From Streptomyces sp. NBC_00582 (GTDB lineage: Bacteria > Actinomycetota > Actinomycetes > Streptomycetales > Streptomycetaceae), in assembly GCF_036345155.1 (NCBI RefSeq), contig NZ_CP107772.1:5952001-6016000 (forward strand): DNA of 64,000 nt, in the 5' to 3' direction. Position 1 is the first letter of the stretch; each line of letters begins with the position of its first letter. The translations under genes were made by a program, and so were the position numbers. Positions 8,930 through 17,434 of the stretch are shown here, piece by piece. Under the pieces are notes generated by a model that was not told where the DNA came from, did not search any database, and saw only the letters and a program-made list of their open reading frames with translations.

Positions 8930-8944
8930 CTGACGGCATGTCAG
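8930..8944. promoter_or_regulatory. TetR-type operator A
   Basis: CTGACGGCATGTCAG, a 15-bp palindrome with perfect CTGAC/GTCAG arms. It lies between the flavin reductase start (8916, minus strand) and the divergent membrane protein gene at 8993. It is one of 11 related copies in the window and is identical to the reverse complement of the site at the TetR gene start except for two bases. Confidence 0.8.
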
Positions 8945-8992
8945 ATAGGAAGGGGTGTGAGGGCCCCTGACGTGCACACGTACGCTGCCCCC

Positions 8993-9910
8993 ATGGGGCG
9001 GGGTGGCATACGCGCGAGAATGGGCCTGAGGAAGACCGACGCCGAGGTGACCGCGGCGGTCGCCGCCGGCGCGGCGCAGCTTCCGGCGGCGTGGCTGCTC
9101 TGGTGGGTCACCCGCCTGTCCTGCGACCCGTACGGCCGTGACTACGGCGGTGGCCTCGCACTGGCCTGCGTGTTCCTGTTCGCGCCCCTGTACCTGCCGG
9201 TCCTGGGCCTGCTGCAGGCCTGGGCGCAGACCCTGCCCGCCGCCGCCCTCGCCGAGCTCACCCAGGGCCGGCTCCCGGGGCCGCGCCGGGTGCGGCACCT
9301 GGCCGCCGCCGTGCTCCTCGGCGTCGTATGGGCCGTACCGGCCGCCGTCTTCCGGGACCGGCCCTTCGTCACCACGGCCCTCGTCCTCGCGGCGCTCGCC
9401 GTCCTGCCGGTCCTCGCGATGGCGTACGCGCGCGGCCGGGCGTGGGGCGGCTGGGGCGTCTGGCTGGGGGCCGGCGTCGGGTCCGTCCTGCTGAGCGTGT
9501 GCGCCGTCCTGGCCGGGCTGCTCGCCGGAGCCACGGGCCTGATCGAGGAGTACGAGCCTCCCCGGCTGTCGGCCACCGGGGTCACCGGTGTCTGGCACGG
9601 CGCGAACGGGGCCGAGCTGCGGCTTCTGCGCGGAGGGCGGGCCGAGTTGACCGCGATGCCGGCGGAGGGCGGGCCCGGGGAGGGGGCGGTGGTGTGCGAG
9701 GGCACCGGGACCTGGGTCTTCGAGCGGGACACGTCCTCGAAGTGGGACAGCGTCGTCGTACGCCTCGAAGAGGGCGGCGGCACCGGCAGCACCTGCGGGG
9801 ACGAGACCTCGTGGACCGTCGGCGGCACCGATCACGCACCCGAACTGTTCCGGTTCGTCGGGGATCCGGACGCCGGAGAGCTACGGATCCTGGAGTCGGC
9901 CGACCTGTGA
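8993..9910 (+). CDS. Membrane protein with C-terminal extracytoplasmic domain, unknown function
   Basis: About 305 aa. Four hydrophobic segments are visible in the first two thirds: near residues 18-38 (AAVAAGAAQLPAAWLLWW), 48-75, 100-120 and 125-185. A soluble tail of about 110 residues follows, which reads like a small beta-rich domain (GVWHGANGAELRLLRGGR, then GTGTWVF) and contains a pair of cysteines (CEGTG and CGDE). I do not recognise the family. ATG 8993 or ATG 9020 could be the start; neither has a strong ribosome binding site. It diverges from the flavin reductase and converges on the crotonase gene. Confidence 0.65.
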   Translation: MGRGGIRARMGLRKTDAEVTAAVAAGAAQLPAAWLLWWVTRLSCDPYGRDYGGGLALACVFLFAPLYLPVLGLLQAWAQTLPAAALAELTQGRLPGPRRVRHLAAAVLLGVVWAVPAAVFRDRPFVTTALVLAALAVLPVLAMAYARGRAWGGWGVWLGAGVGSVLLSVCAVLAGLLAGATGLIEEYEPPRLSATGVTGVWHGANGAELRLLRGGRAELTAMPAEGGPGEGAVVCEGTGTWVFERDTSSKWDSVVVRLEEGGGTGSTCGDETSWTVGGTDHAPELFRFVGDPDAGELRILESADL

Positions 9911-9925
9911 TGCGCGGCCCGCTCG

Positions 9926-10783
9926 TCACCGTCCCCTGAACGCGGCCGCCCGTCGCTCCACGAAGCTGGCCACCCCCTCCTGAGCGTCCGCCGTCGTCAT
10001 GTTGATCTCCTGCGCGGTGGCCTCGGCGGCGAAGGCGGTGGCCCGGTCGGTGTCGAGGGAGGCGTTGACGAGCTGTTTGGTGAGGGCGAGGGCACGGGTG
10101 GGGCCGGCGGCCAGGCGGGCCGCCCACTCCCGGGCCGTCTTCTCCGACGCGCCGTCCGGGACCACCCGGTTGACCAGGCCGAGGCGTTCGGCGTCCGGCG
10201 CGGTGAGGGCGTCGCCGAAGAACATCAGCTCCTTGGCCCGCTGCGGGCCGATCAACCGGGGGAGGAGGTAGGCGCCCCCACCGTCGGGGACCAGGCCGCG
10301 GCGCACGAACACCTCGATGAACCGGGCCGATTCGGCGGCCAGGACCAGATCGCAGGCGAACGCGAGATGCGCGCCGAGGCCCGCCGCCGTGCCGTTCACC
10401 GCCGCTATCACCGGCTTCTCGCAGTCCAGGACGGCCGCGATCAGACGCTGGGCGCCGAGGCGGATCGTGCGGGCCACGTCGCCGGGGACGCGGTCGCCCG
10501 TCGCCGCTCCGCCCCGCAGATCCGCTCCCGCGCAGAACCCGCGCCCGGCGCCGGTGAGGACGACGGCCCGCACGGCGGGGTCGGCGGACGCCTCGGAAAA
10601 AATCTTTATCAGGTGTTCTCGCAGGTCAGGGGTGATGGCGTTGAGGGCGTCGGGGCGGTTGAGGGTGACGACCAGGACGTGATTGTCAGTGGTGTGCCGT
10701 ACCCATGACTCAGCGGGAATCTCCGGCTTGCCGGTCGTTCCGGTCGTTCCGGTCGTTCCGGCCTCACGGGGGGAATCAGTCAT
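9926..10783 (-). CDS. Crotonase (enoyl-CoA hydratase/isomerase) family protein
   Basis: A 285-aa crotonase acting on a CoA thioester. The oxyanion-hole signatures RGFCAGADLRG and NGTAAGLGAHLAFACD are present, followed by GLVPDGGGAYLLPRL. The first catalytic Glu of classical hydratases (GGGCE in the usual motif) is His here (GLGAH). This places it nearer the PaaG/isomerase-like branch, so plain hydration should not be assumed. The N-terminus carries a short Thr/Gly repeat (TTGTTGTTG) from 9-bp DNA repeats near 10732-10760. It starts one base after the end of the ADP-forming ligase gene, and the two form an operon under the operators at 13044-13082. Confidence 0.88.
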   Translation of the reverse strand: MTDSPREAGTTGTTGTTGKPEIPAESWVRHTTDNHVLVVTLNRPDALNAITPDLREHLIKIFSEASADPAVRAVVLTGAGRGFCAGADLRGGAATGDRVPGDVARTIRLGAQRLIAAVLDCEKPVIAAVNGTAAGLGAHLAFACDLVLAAESARFIEVFVRRGLVPDGGGAYLLPRLIGPQRAKELMFFGDALTAPDAERLGLVNRVVPDGASEKTAREWAARLAAGPTRALALTKQLVNASLDTDRATAFAAEATAQEINMTTADAQEGVASFVERRAAAFRGR

Positions 10784-10784
10784 G

Positions 10785-13010
10785 TCAGCGACACACCGCC
10801 AGCGCGTCCAACGCCACCGCGCCCTGGCCCCGGGGCAGCACCACCAGCGGGTTGATGTCGAGCTCGGCCAGGTCGGAGCCCAGCTCCAGGGCCATGCGCT
10901 GGACCCGCAGGACGACTTCGACGAGGGCGTCGACATCGGCCGGCGGGCGGCCCCGGACGCCGTCCAGCAGGGCCCGCCCCCGGAGTTCGGCGAGCATGTC
11001 CCTGGCCTGGTCCTCCCCGAAGGGGGGCACGCGTACGGCGGCGTCGCGCAGGACCTCCACCAGCACCCCGCCGAGACCGACCGTGACCGTCGGGCCGAAC
11101 AGGTCGTCGTGGGTCATCCCGACCACCATCTCCACCCCCCGCTCGACCATCTGGCAGACCAGGACGCCGTCCAGCGAGACGCCCTCGTAGCGGGCGATGT
11201 CGGTGAGCTCGCGGTAGGCGTCGCGGACCTGGCTCGCCGAGGTGAGGCCGACCTTGACCAGACCCAGCTCGGTCTTGTGGGCGATCTGCGCGCCGGACGC
11301 CTTCATCACCACCGGGTAGCCGACCAGCCCCGCCGCCCGCACGGCCGCCGCCGCACTGGTCACCAACTGCTCGCGCGGGACCCGGATCCCGTACGCCCGA
11401 AGCAGCTGCTTCGCCGCGTGCTCGCTGAGCTGCTGGCCCGGGCGCATCAGCAGCTGCGCCTTGCGGAAGGACGGCGACGGGGTGCGCGGGGCCTGGTCGA
11501 AGGGCGAGCGGTAGTCGCTCACGAAGCGGTGGTGCTCCAGATGCGCCCGGACCGCCGTGATGCAGTTGCCGAGGGAGCGGAAGGTCGCCACCCGGGAGGA
11601 GCCCAGCAGCACCTCGCGGTAGGCCGGTTCGGTGCCCACCGGCGAGCCCCACACCACGCACACCAGCTTGTCCGTCTGCTCCGCCGCGTCCACCAGGTCC
11701 TGCACCAGACGATCGCTCAACGGGGGGAACGGGCCGGTGATCGGGCAGATCAGCACCCCCACCTCAGGGTCGTCGAGGATCGCGTCGATGATCTTCCGAC
11801 CGCGCCAGTCCCCGACCGGATGCCCCCCGTTGTCGACCGGGTTGGCCACGTTCAGGTATTCGGGGATCCACTGGTGCAGCTCGGCCTGCTTGGCGGCCGA
11901 CAGGGTGGGCAGCCGCAGCCCGGCCGCCGTCGCCAGGTCGGCAGCGTGGGCGCCGGTGCCGCCCGAGATGGAGTAGACGACCACCCCGTCCGCGCTCGGG
12001 CGGCGGGCCCGGGCGAGCAGGGCCGCCGTCTCCTGGAGCTCGTCCAGGCCGTCGACCCGGATCACCCCGTACTGCCGCATCGCCGCGTCCACCACCTCGT
12101 CCGCGCCGGTCAGCTTGCCGGTGTGGGAGGCGGCGGTGCGCGCGCCGGTCTCGGTGCGGCCCACCTTCACGGCCACCACGGGGACCCCGCGCCGCGCCGC
12201 CCGGTCGGCGGCGAGCAGGAAGGCACGGCCGTCCTTCAGGCCCTCCACGTAACAGGCGATGGCGCCGACCTCGGGCCGCTCGGCGAAGTACGACAGGAAG
12301 TCGGAGGTCTCCAGATCGGCCTCGTTGCCGGTCGGCGCCCAGTGCGAGAGCCGGATGCCCAGCTCCTGGAGCGCGAAGACCGGGCGGCCCTGGTGACCGG
12401 ACTGGGTGATCAGCGCGATCGAGGGTCCGGTGAGGTCCTCGCGGAACCGCTCGAAGGCGTTGAGATTGGTGTTGGGGCCGAGCAGCCGGACGCCCGAGCG
12501 TTCCACGGCCGCCGCCAGCCGGGACTGCGCCGCGGCCCCCGCCTCGCCCGTCTCCGCGAAACCCGAGGCGAACACGACCGCGAAGCGCACCTTGGCCTCG
12601 GCCAGCTGCTCGATCACGGGCAGCGGATCGGCGACCAGGAGCACGGCCAGATCGACCTGCTCCGGCAGGTCGGCGACCGACGCCACGCAGGGGAGGCCGA
12701 AGACGGACGCGCGGGTGGGGTGCACGGGGTGCAGCCGCGCCCCCACCCGCTCGGCCCAGCCCACGAGTTGCCGGGTGACACCGGTGTTCGGGCGTCCCTC
12801 GGCGTCCGAGGCGCCGATGACCGCCACCGACTCGGGCCGGAAGAACCGGTCCAGATCGGGGACGGTCGCATACAACGGCCGGCCGCTGACGTCGAGGTCG
12901 TCGACGTCGGCGGGCCGGCCGTGGACGGCGGGCCCGGGCTGCTCGCCGCACGCGATGACCCGGGCCCGGCGGGAGTCGGTGGTGAGGGTGCCGTGGGTTG
13001 ATCCAAGCAT
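10785..13010 (-). CDS. ADP-forming acyl-CoA synthetase (acetate-CoA ligase family)
   Basis: A 741-aa single-chain NDP-forming acyl-CoA ligase joining a carboxylic acid to CoA with ATP, or running in reverse. Order of domains: CoA-binding Rossmann domain (about 45-140, PESVAVIGASDAEGRPN), succinyl-CoA-ligase-like flavodoxin domains (about 170-480) with the phospho-His loop ASHTGKLTGADEV, and a C-terminal ATP-grasp domain (about 510-735, YPVVMKASGAQIAHKTELG). This fusion of alpha and beta subunits is common in actinobacteria. The start is ATG 13010; an upstream extension is unlikely because two 15-bp operators lie 33-72 bp upstream. It is co-transcribed with the crotonase and probably activates a degradation intermediate. 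Confidence 0.92.
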   Translation of the reverse strand: MLGSTHGTLTTDSRRARVIACGEQPGPAVHGRPADVDDLDVSGRPLYATVPDLDRFFRPESVAVIGASDAEGRPNTGVTRQLVGWAERVGARLHPVHPTRASVFGLPCVASVADLPEQVDLAVLLVADPLPVIEQLAEAKVRFAVVFASGFAETGEAGAAAQSRLAAAVERSGVRLLGPNTNLNAFERFREDLTGPSIALITQSGHQGRPVFALQELGIRLSHWAPTGNEADLETSDFLSYFAERPEVGAIACYVEGLKDGRAFLLAADRAARRGVPVVAVKVGRTETGARTAASHTGKLTGADEVVDAAMRQYGVIRVDGLDELQETAALLARARRPSADGVVVYSISGGTGAHAADLATAAGLRLPTLSAAKQAELHQWIPEYLNVANPVDNGGHPVGDWRGRKIIDAILDDPEVGVLICPITGPFPPLSDRLVQDLVDAAEQTDKLVCVVWGSPVGTEPAYREVLLGSSRVATFRSLGNCITAVRAHLEHHRFVSDYRSPFDQAPRTPSPSFRKAQLLMRPGQQLSEHAAKQLLRAYGIRVPREQLVTSAAAAVRAAGLVGYPVVMKASGAQIAHKTELGLVKVGLTSASQVRDAYRELTDIARYEGVSLDGVLVCQMVERGVEMVVGMTHDDLFGPTVTVGLGGVLVEVLRDAAVRVPPFGEDQARDMLAELRGRALLDGVRGRPPADVDALVEVVLRVQRMALELGSDLAELDINPLVVLPRGQGAVALDALAVCR

Positions 13011-13043
13011 CGGTCCGCCCGCTCCTGTGTGACTGCCAAGTAA

Positions 13044-13082
13044 CTGACGCACTGTCAGATTACATACCTGACGGGATGTCAG
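13044..13082. promoter_or_regulatory. Paired TetR-type operators B1 and B2
   Basis: CTGACGCACTGTCAG at 13044-13058 and CTGACGGGATGTCAG at 13068-13082. Their centres are 24 bp apart, a little over two helical turns, allowing two dimers on nearly the same DNA face. They lie 33 bp upstream of the ADP-forming ligase start (minus strand). Confidence 0.82.
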
Positions 13083-13128
13083 GAATGGGCGTGCAGCGAG
13101 AAAGGAGCGGACCTTCGGCGCCACGGCG

Positions 13129-14646
13129 CTACAGCGCGGCCAGAACCTCCTTCGCCACCCGCTCGCCCGAGCGGACGGCTCCGTCCATGAAGCCCATCCA
13201 GTAGGTCGAGGTCTCGGTCCCGGCCCAGTGGATGCCGCCCACCGGCTTGCGCAGGGCGGGACCGTACTGGGTCAGGACGCCGGGCGCGGCGATGGAGACG
13301 GGGCCGCCGCGGGTGTAGGCCTCGTTGTTCCAGCGTTGCAGGACGAAGGAGGTGGGGGAGGCCGCTTTCGCGCCGAAGTACGTCACATAGTCCTTCAGCA
13401 CCGCCGCCTTGACCTCGGCCTCGCTCGCCGCGTCGTACGCCCGGGCCTCGTCGGCCTCGATGAAGCCCATCAGGGCGCCGTAGGAGGCGTCGGGCGGGGA
13501 GTTGTCGAAGGTGGAGCTGACCACGCCGGTGTCGCTGACGACCTGGCCGTTGAGGCCGTCGGCCCGCCAGAAGGGGGTGTCGTAGATCGCGATCGCCTTG
13601 GCGACCGAGGCCATCGGCAGCCGCTGGGTGAGCTGGTCGCGGCCGGCCGGCAGGAGCGGGTCGTAGGTGATGCGGGCGGCGAGCGGCGGGGGCGCGGCGA
13701 CGACGACCTTCTTCGCGGTGACGGTGATGCCGTCGGCGGTCACCACGTAGCTGCTGCCGGACTGGGTGATCGTGCGCACCGGGGCGTTCAGCACCACCCG
13801 GTCGCCGAGGGTGGCGGCCAGCTTGATCGGCACCTGCTGGGAGCCGCCGACGAAGCGCAGTTCCTGGGCGCCGTTCGCGGTCTCGGTGAGGCGCTCCAGG
13901 GTGCCGACGGTGGACTCGTTGCCGGCGGCGGCGATGTAGAAGAGCACGAACAGGAGGGAGAGTTCACGCGGTTCGGCCGAGAAGATCGAGGTGCAGGCCA
14001 CGTCCAGGAGGAACTTGGCCGAGGGGATCACGGCGTTGGCGCGCAGCCAGGTCTCGAAGGTCTGCCGGTCCCATTCCTCCGCCTTGGCGGCGGTCCAGGG
14101 CGCGTCGACCGGGACCGTCTTGGCCATGTCGTCCAGTGAGGCCTGCACGATCGCGGCGTTGGCGAGACCGGCCGCGTCGACCGGCGGCACCGAGCCGAGG
14201 AGGCCGTCGGTGGCGTACGGGGTCCTCTTCCCGTCCTTGTAGAGGAGGTTGTTGCCCGTGTTGTAGGTGGCGAAGGTGGCCACGCCGAGGGAGTCGGCGA
14301 GCGCCTTGATGCGGTCCTGGGTCGGGCCGATGAACTCGCCGCCGCCCTCGGTCACCCCGCCGTTGGCCAGGGACAGGTTGAGGACCCGGCCGCCGACGCG
14401 GCCGCGGGCCTCCAGGACGGCGACCGTCCTGCCGGCCGCGACCAGGTCGCGGGCCGCGGTGAGGCCGGCCAGGCCGGCGCCGACGATCGCGACGTCCACG
14501 GTCCGGGTGGTCGCCGCGGAGGCCGTGCCGGCGGCGGTCGCGGTGAGGGCGGTCGCGCCGGCGGCCACCGCGGCGGTGCGGCCGAGCAGGGAGCGGCGGG
14601 AGAGGCCGTCGCCGGAGCCGGGGGAGAGCTGTCTTTCACGTGCCAC
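13129..14646 (-). CDS. Tat-exported flavin monoamine oxidase
   Basis: A 505-aa flavoprotein amine oxidase that deaminates amines with oxygen, releasing aldehyde, ammonia and peroxide. A twin-arginine signal is visible at residues about 15-47 (SRRSLLGRTAAVAAG, ending near SAA), so it is exported folded. FAD binding is shown by VAIVGAGLAGLTAARDL with RGRVGGRV. The C-terminal FAD motif is GGIHWAGTETSTYWMGFMDG. GTG 14646 is the start because GGAGGAC lies six bases before it. It runs on its own between operator B and the quinone-reductase-like gene. It could release nitrogen or peroxide outside the cell; the amine substrate is unknown. Confidence 0.9.
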   Translation of the reverse strand: MARERQLSPGSGDGLSRRSLLGRTAAVAAGATALTATAAGTASAATTRTVDVAIVGAGLAGLTAARDLVAAGRTVAVLEARGRVGGRVLNLSLANGGVTEGGGEFIGPTQDRIKALADSLGVATFATYNTGNNLLYKDGKRTPYATDGLLGSVPPVDAAGLANAAIVQASLDDMAKTVPVDAPWTAAKAEEWDRQTFETWLRANAVIPSAKFLLDVACTSIFSAEPRELSLLFVLFYIAAAGNESTVGTLERLTETANGAQELRFVGGSQQVPIKLAATLGDRVVLNAPVRTITQSGSSYVVTADGITVTAKKVVVAAPPPLAARITYDPLLPAGRDQLTQRLPMASVAKAIAIYDTPFWRADGLNGQVVSDTGVVSSTFDNSPPDASYGALMGFIEADEARAYDAASEAEVKAAVLKDYVTYFGAKAASPTSFVLQRWNNEAYTRGGPVSIAAPGVLTQYGPALRKPVGGIHWAGTETSTYWMGFMDGAVRSGERVAKEVLAAL

Positions 14647-14782
14647 GTGCGTCCTCCGTAGAGAGGGGGCGGAGCGGAAAGGTGAACAGGGCTCACATTC
14701 TGGCTCCGCACGAGGGCACACGACAACGCCCTCGCCACATCTGGCACGGGTGTAACAGGCAGAGAAGCAGGGGGAGTTGGAG

Positions 14783-15835
14783 TTATGGGGAGCTATCGCC
14801 CATCCGGCGGGGCGCGCCGCCCCGCGGGGCCCGGTCCCCGGGGCCCGGTGCGTCCTGGACGGTGACGACGATCTTCTTTCCGGCGTGGAGCCCCTTCTCG
14901 AGGTGGCGGTGCGCCTCGGCGATGCCGTCGAAGGGGAACACCTTGCCGAGGGCGGGCCGCAGTGTGCCGAGGCGTACACCGGCGTTCAGGAAGGCGGCCA
15001 TGCGTTTGACCACCACCGGGTCGAGGGTGTGCTCGAAGCTCCGGTAGCCGACGATCGTGAGCGTGCCGGCCGGGTAGGGCGTGGGCCGAGGGTCCAGGAA
15101 GCCCGCGGCGACCAGGGTTCCGCCGGGGCGGGCCGCCTTCAGGAGCTCCCGCTGGCCGGGGCCCATGACGACGTCCAGCACGATGTCGGCGCCGGCCCCG
15201 CCGGTGTGGTGGCGAACGGCTTCGACGACGTCCTCCCGGTCGGTGGCGACGACCGCGACGGCGCCGGCGGCGAGCAGTTCGTCCTTCTTCGCGGTGTGCC
15301 GGGTCAGCGCGAGGGGCACGGCGCCGATCTGACGGGCGATCCGGATCGCCGCCCGGCCGACCCCGCCGGACGCGGCCGTGATGAGGACGTGGTCACCGGG
15401 CCGCATGCCCGCCTTCTCGACGAGCGCACCGTAGGCGGTGCTGTACGCGACCCAGATCGCCGCCGCCTCCGTGACCCCGAGCCCGGCGGGCCGGGGGACG
15501 ACCCGGCTCGCGGGGACCGTGGTGTACTCGGCGTAGCTGCCCCTGACGTGCGCGTCCGGGACGGCCGTGAGGATGACCGGCTCGCCGGTCTCCAGCCCGG
15601 TGACCCGGGAGCCCAGCGCGTCGACGACACCGGTTCCCTCGACGCCGAGGCGCGCGTGCGGCAGGGGGACGGGCGTGGGCGAGGTGCCGGACCGCATCAT
15701 CCGGTCGAGCGGGTTGACGGCGAACGCCTCGATCCTGACCCGTACCTCGTCGGCCGACGGCTCGACGACCGGTTCCTCGACGACGCGCATGACATCCGGC
15801 CCGCCGAACTCGTCGAACACAACGACGCGTGGCAT
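14783..15835 (-). CDS. NADP-dependent oxidoreductase, quinone-reductase-like (MDR)
   Basis: A 350-aa zinc-free medium-chain reductase. Features are the GroES-like N-terminal domain (VNPLDRMMRSG, GVEGTGVVDALG) and the nucleotide-binding loop ITAASGGVGRAAIRIARQIGA near 155-175. The structural-Zn cysteines of alcohol dehydrogenases are absent, as expected for quinone oxidoreductase or alkenal reductase relatives. The C-terminal 20 residues are polar, rich in Pro, Gly and Arg, and may be dispensable. ATG 15835 is preceded by AAGGAG. It is probably monocistronic and has no palindromic operator of the TetR type. Confidence 0.87.
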   Translation of the reverse strand: MPRVVVFDEFGGPDVMRVVEEPVVEPSADEVRVRIEAFAVNPLDRMMRSGTSPTPVPLPHARLGVEGTGVVDALGSRVTGLETGEPVILTAVPDAHVRGSYAEYTTVPASRVVPRPAGLGVTEAAAIWVAYSTAYGALVEKAGMRPGDHVLITAASGGVGRAAIRIARQIGAVPLALTRHTAKKDELLAAGAVAVVATDREDVVEAVRHHTGGAGADIVLDVVMGPGQRELLKAARPGGTLVAAGFLDPRPTPYPAGTLTIVGYRSFEHTLDPVVVKRMAAFLNAGVRLGTLRPALGKVFPFDGIAEAHRHLEKGLHAGKKIVVTVQDAPGPGDRAPRGGAPRRMGDSSP

Positions 15836-15981
15836 GGTGACTCCTTCGTGTCCGGCACGGTTTTCGTGCTCGCACCAGACGCTACGGAGCCCTCGGTTAC
15901 CTTCTGGTGCCGTCGCTTTTCCTGTGGAACGGGGCCGAGCCGGTCTTCCTCGCCGACTGCCGACCGCCGCCCACCGCCGGC

Positions 15982-17163
15982 TCACTGCTTCAGGTGGCGG
16001 GTCACCGCCTTGGCTATGCGGGGGGCGTCGAGGGCGAGTTCGCGGAGGGTGCCGCTGATGGGCGTGGTGAACCCGGTGAAGTAGAGGCCGGGTGCGTTGG
16101 CCGGGGCGTGCGGGCCGTGGGCGAGGGGGTGGCCGCGTTCGTCGAGGACGTCGAGGTGGCCGACCAGGCCCTCCAGGGCGCGGACATAGCCGGTGGCGGC
16201 GACGACGGCGTCCGGGGAGATGCGGGTGCCGTCGGCGAGGACGACCTTGCCGCCGTCCTCGAAGGCCTCCACGGCGGCGACGACCTCCACCCGGCCCTTG
16301 CGGACCGCGTCGATCAGGCCGACGTCCTGCACCGGGATCGCGCCCTGCCGGGCCCGGGTGTAGAGCCCGGTGTCGGGGCGCGGCAGCCCGTGGGCCGACA
16401 GGTCGGGCAGGCTCAGCCCGGCCTGGATCCGGGAGATCCGGTCGACGAGCCCGACGGGGAGGCGGCGGACGAGGATGCCGCTGTACTGGGCGGGCCAGCC
16501 GGCGGTGGAGCGGCGGACGATGTGCGGGACCGTGCGCACCGCGAGCCGTACCCGTTCGGCCCCGCTCTCGACGAGGTCGACGGCGATCTCCGCGCCGGTG
16601 TTGCCGACGCCGACGACGAGGACGTCCCGGCCGGTGTAGGGCGTGCCGTCGCGATAGGCGCCGGCGTGCGCGAGGTCGCCGGTGAAGGTGTCGCGGCCGG
16701 GCCAGTCCGGCAGGAAGGGGGTGTGGTTGTAGCCGGTGGCGACGACGACGGCCGCGCCGGTCAGCTCGCGGCCGCCGGTGGCGTGCAGCAGCCAGCCGGT
16801 GCCGTCCGGTGTGCGTTCGATCCGGGAGACCTCGACCCCGGTGACGATCTCCAGTTCATGGACCTCGGCGTACTTCTCCAGGTACCGCACCACGTTGTCG
16901 CGGGCCACCCAGCGGCCGAACCGGCGGGGCATCTTCAGTCCGGGCAGGGCGGAGAGGCGGCGGGTGGTGTGCAGATGCAGCCGGTCGTAGTGACGGCTCC
17001 AGGACGCACCGACCCGGTCGGCCTTCTCCACGACGACGGCGCGTATCCCCTGGGCGCGCAGGGCGTACGCGGTGGCGAGTCCGCCGGGGCCGCCGCCGAT
17101 GACGTAGACGGGGCGGTCGGCGGGGTTCGCGGTGGTGATCGCGGGCGGTGCGGAGTCTTCCAT
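15982..17163 (-). CDS. Flavin-containing monooxygenase-like FAD/NAD(P) oxidoreductase
   Basis: A 393-aa class B flavoprotein monooxygenase relative. The first Rossmann motif YVIGGGPGGLATAYALR binds FAD near residue 20. A second, GVGNTGAEIAVDLVE near 170-185, binds NADPH. VVATGYNHTPF corresponds to the conserved ATGY segment. The full FMO fingerprint (FxGxxxHxxxF/Y) is only loosely kept (RDTFTGDLAHAG). Reactions could be N- or S-oxygenation or indole-pyruvate type chemistry. ATG 17163 has no clear ribosome binding site, so the mRNA may be leaderless; an in-frame extension to 17274 is possible but is not supported. Confidence 0.82.
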   Translation of the reverse strand: MEDSAPPAITTANPADRPVYVIGGGPGGLATAYALRAQGIRAVVVEKADRVGASWSRHYDRLHLHTTRRLSALPGLKMPRRFGRWVARDNVVRYLEKYAEVHELEIVTGVEVSRIERTPDGTGWLLHATGGRELTGAAVVVATGYNHTPFLPDWPGRDTFTGDLAHAGAYRDGTPYTGRDVLVVGVGNTGAEIAVDLVESGAERVRLAVRTVPHIVRRSTAGWPAQYSGILVRRLPVGLVDRISRIQAGLSLPDLSAHGLPRPDTGLYTRARQGAIPVQDVGLIDAVRKGRVEVVAAVEAFEDGGKVVLADGTRISPDAVVAATGYVRALEGLVGHLDVLDERGHPLAHGPHAPANAPGLYFTGFTTPISGTLRELALDAPRIAKAVTRHLKQ

Positions 17164-17304
17164 GCGCGCGAGCGTAATCACGCACGAGATTGTTGGGTCT
17201 CGGTCAAGACCGGAATTGGTTGCGGATCGATCACGCTTGGGGGAGTGGTGCGGGGGACTTGTGGCGTAGGCCACTTCATTGTGAAGACGGGGCCGTACAA
17301 GAGT

Positions 17305-17342
17305 GCGACGCCTGGTCCAGGTGCGCTTGGGCCAGGCGTCGC
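17305..17342 (-). terminator. Strong hairpin downstream of the tannase-like gene
   Basis: An 11-bp perfect stem, GCGACGCCTGG against CCAGGCGTCGC, with a 16-nt loop. It lies about 93 bases beyond the stop of the 17435-19045 gene on the minus strand and 142 bases before the start of the FMO-like gene. The rest of 17164-17434 shows no coding potential. Confidence 0.65.
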
Positions 17343-17434
17343 GGGCGGACGGCGTCAGTAGCTATGACGGGAAACGGACGCCGCCGCGTTCAGGGGTGCC
17401 GTACAGCAGGGTACGGATCAGGTCCGGTTCCGGC

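Noticed and set aside
8263..8970. Plus-strand frame through the MITE and antisense to the flavin reductase.
   Set aside because: It is a GC-skew shadow of the reductase gene; the same N-terminal sequence occurs at the second MITE copy only because the element itself is repeated.
17177..17215. GAGATTGTTGGGTCTCGGTCAAGACC near the FMO-like gene start as a possible operator.
   Set aside because: Only a weak GGTCTCGGTCAAGACC dyad is seen, with no recurrence in the window and no adjacent regulator; not enough to call a site.
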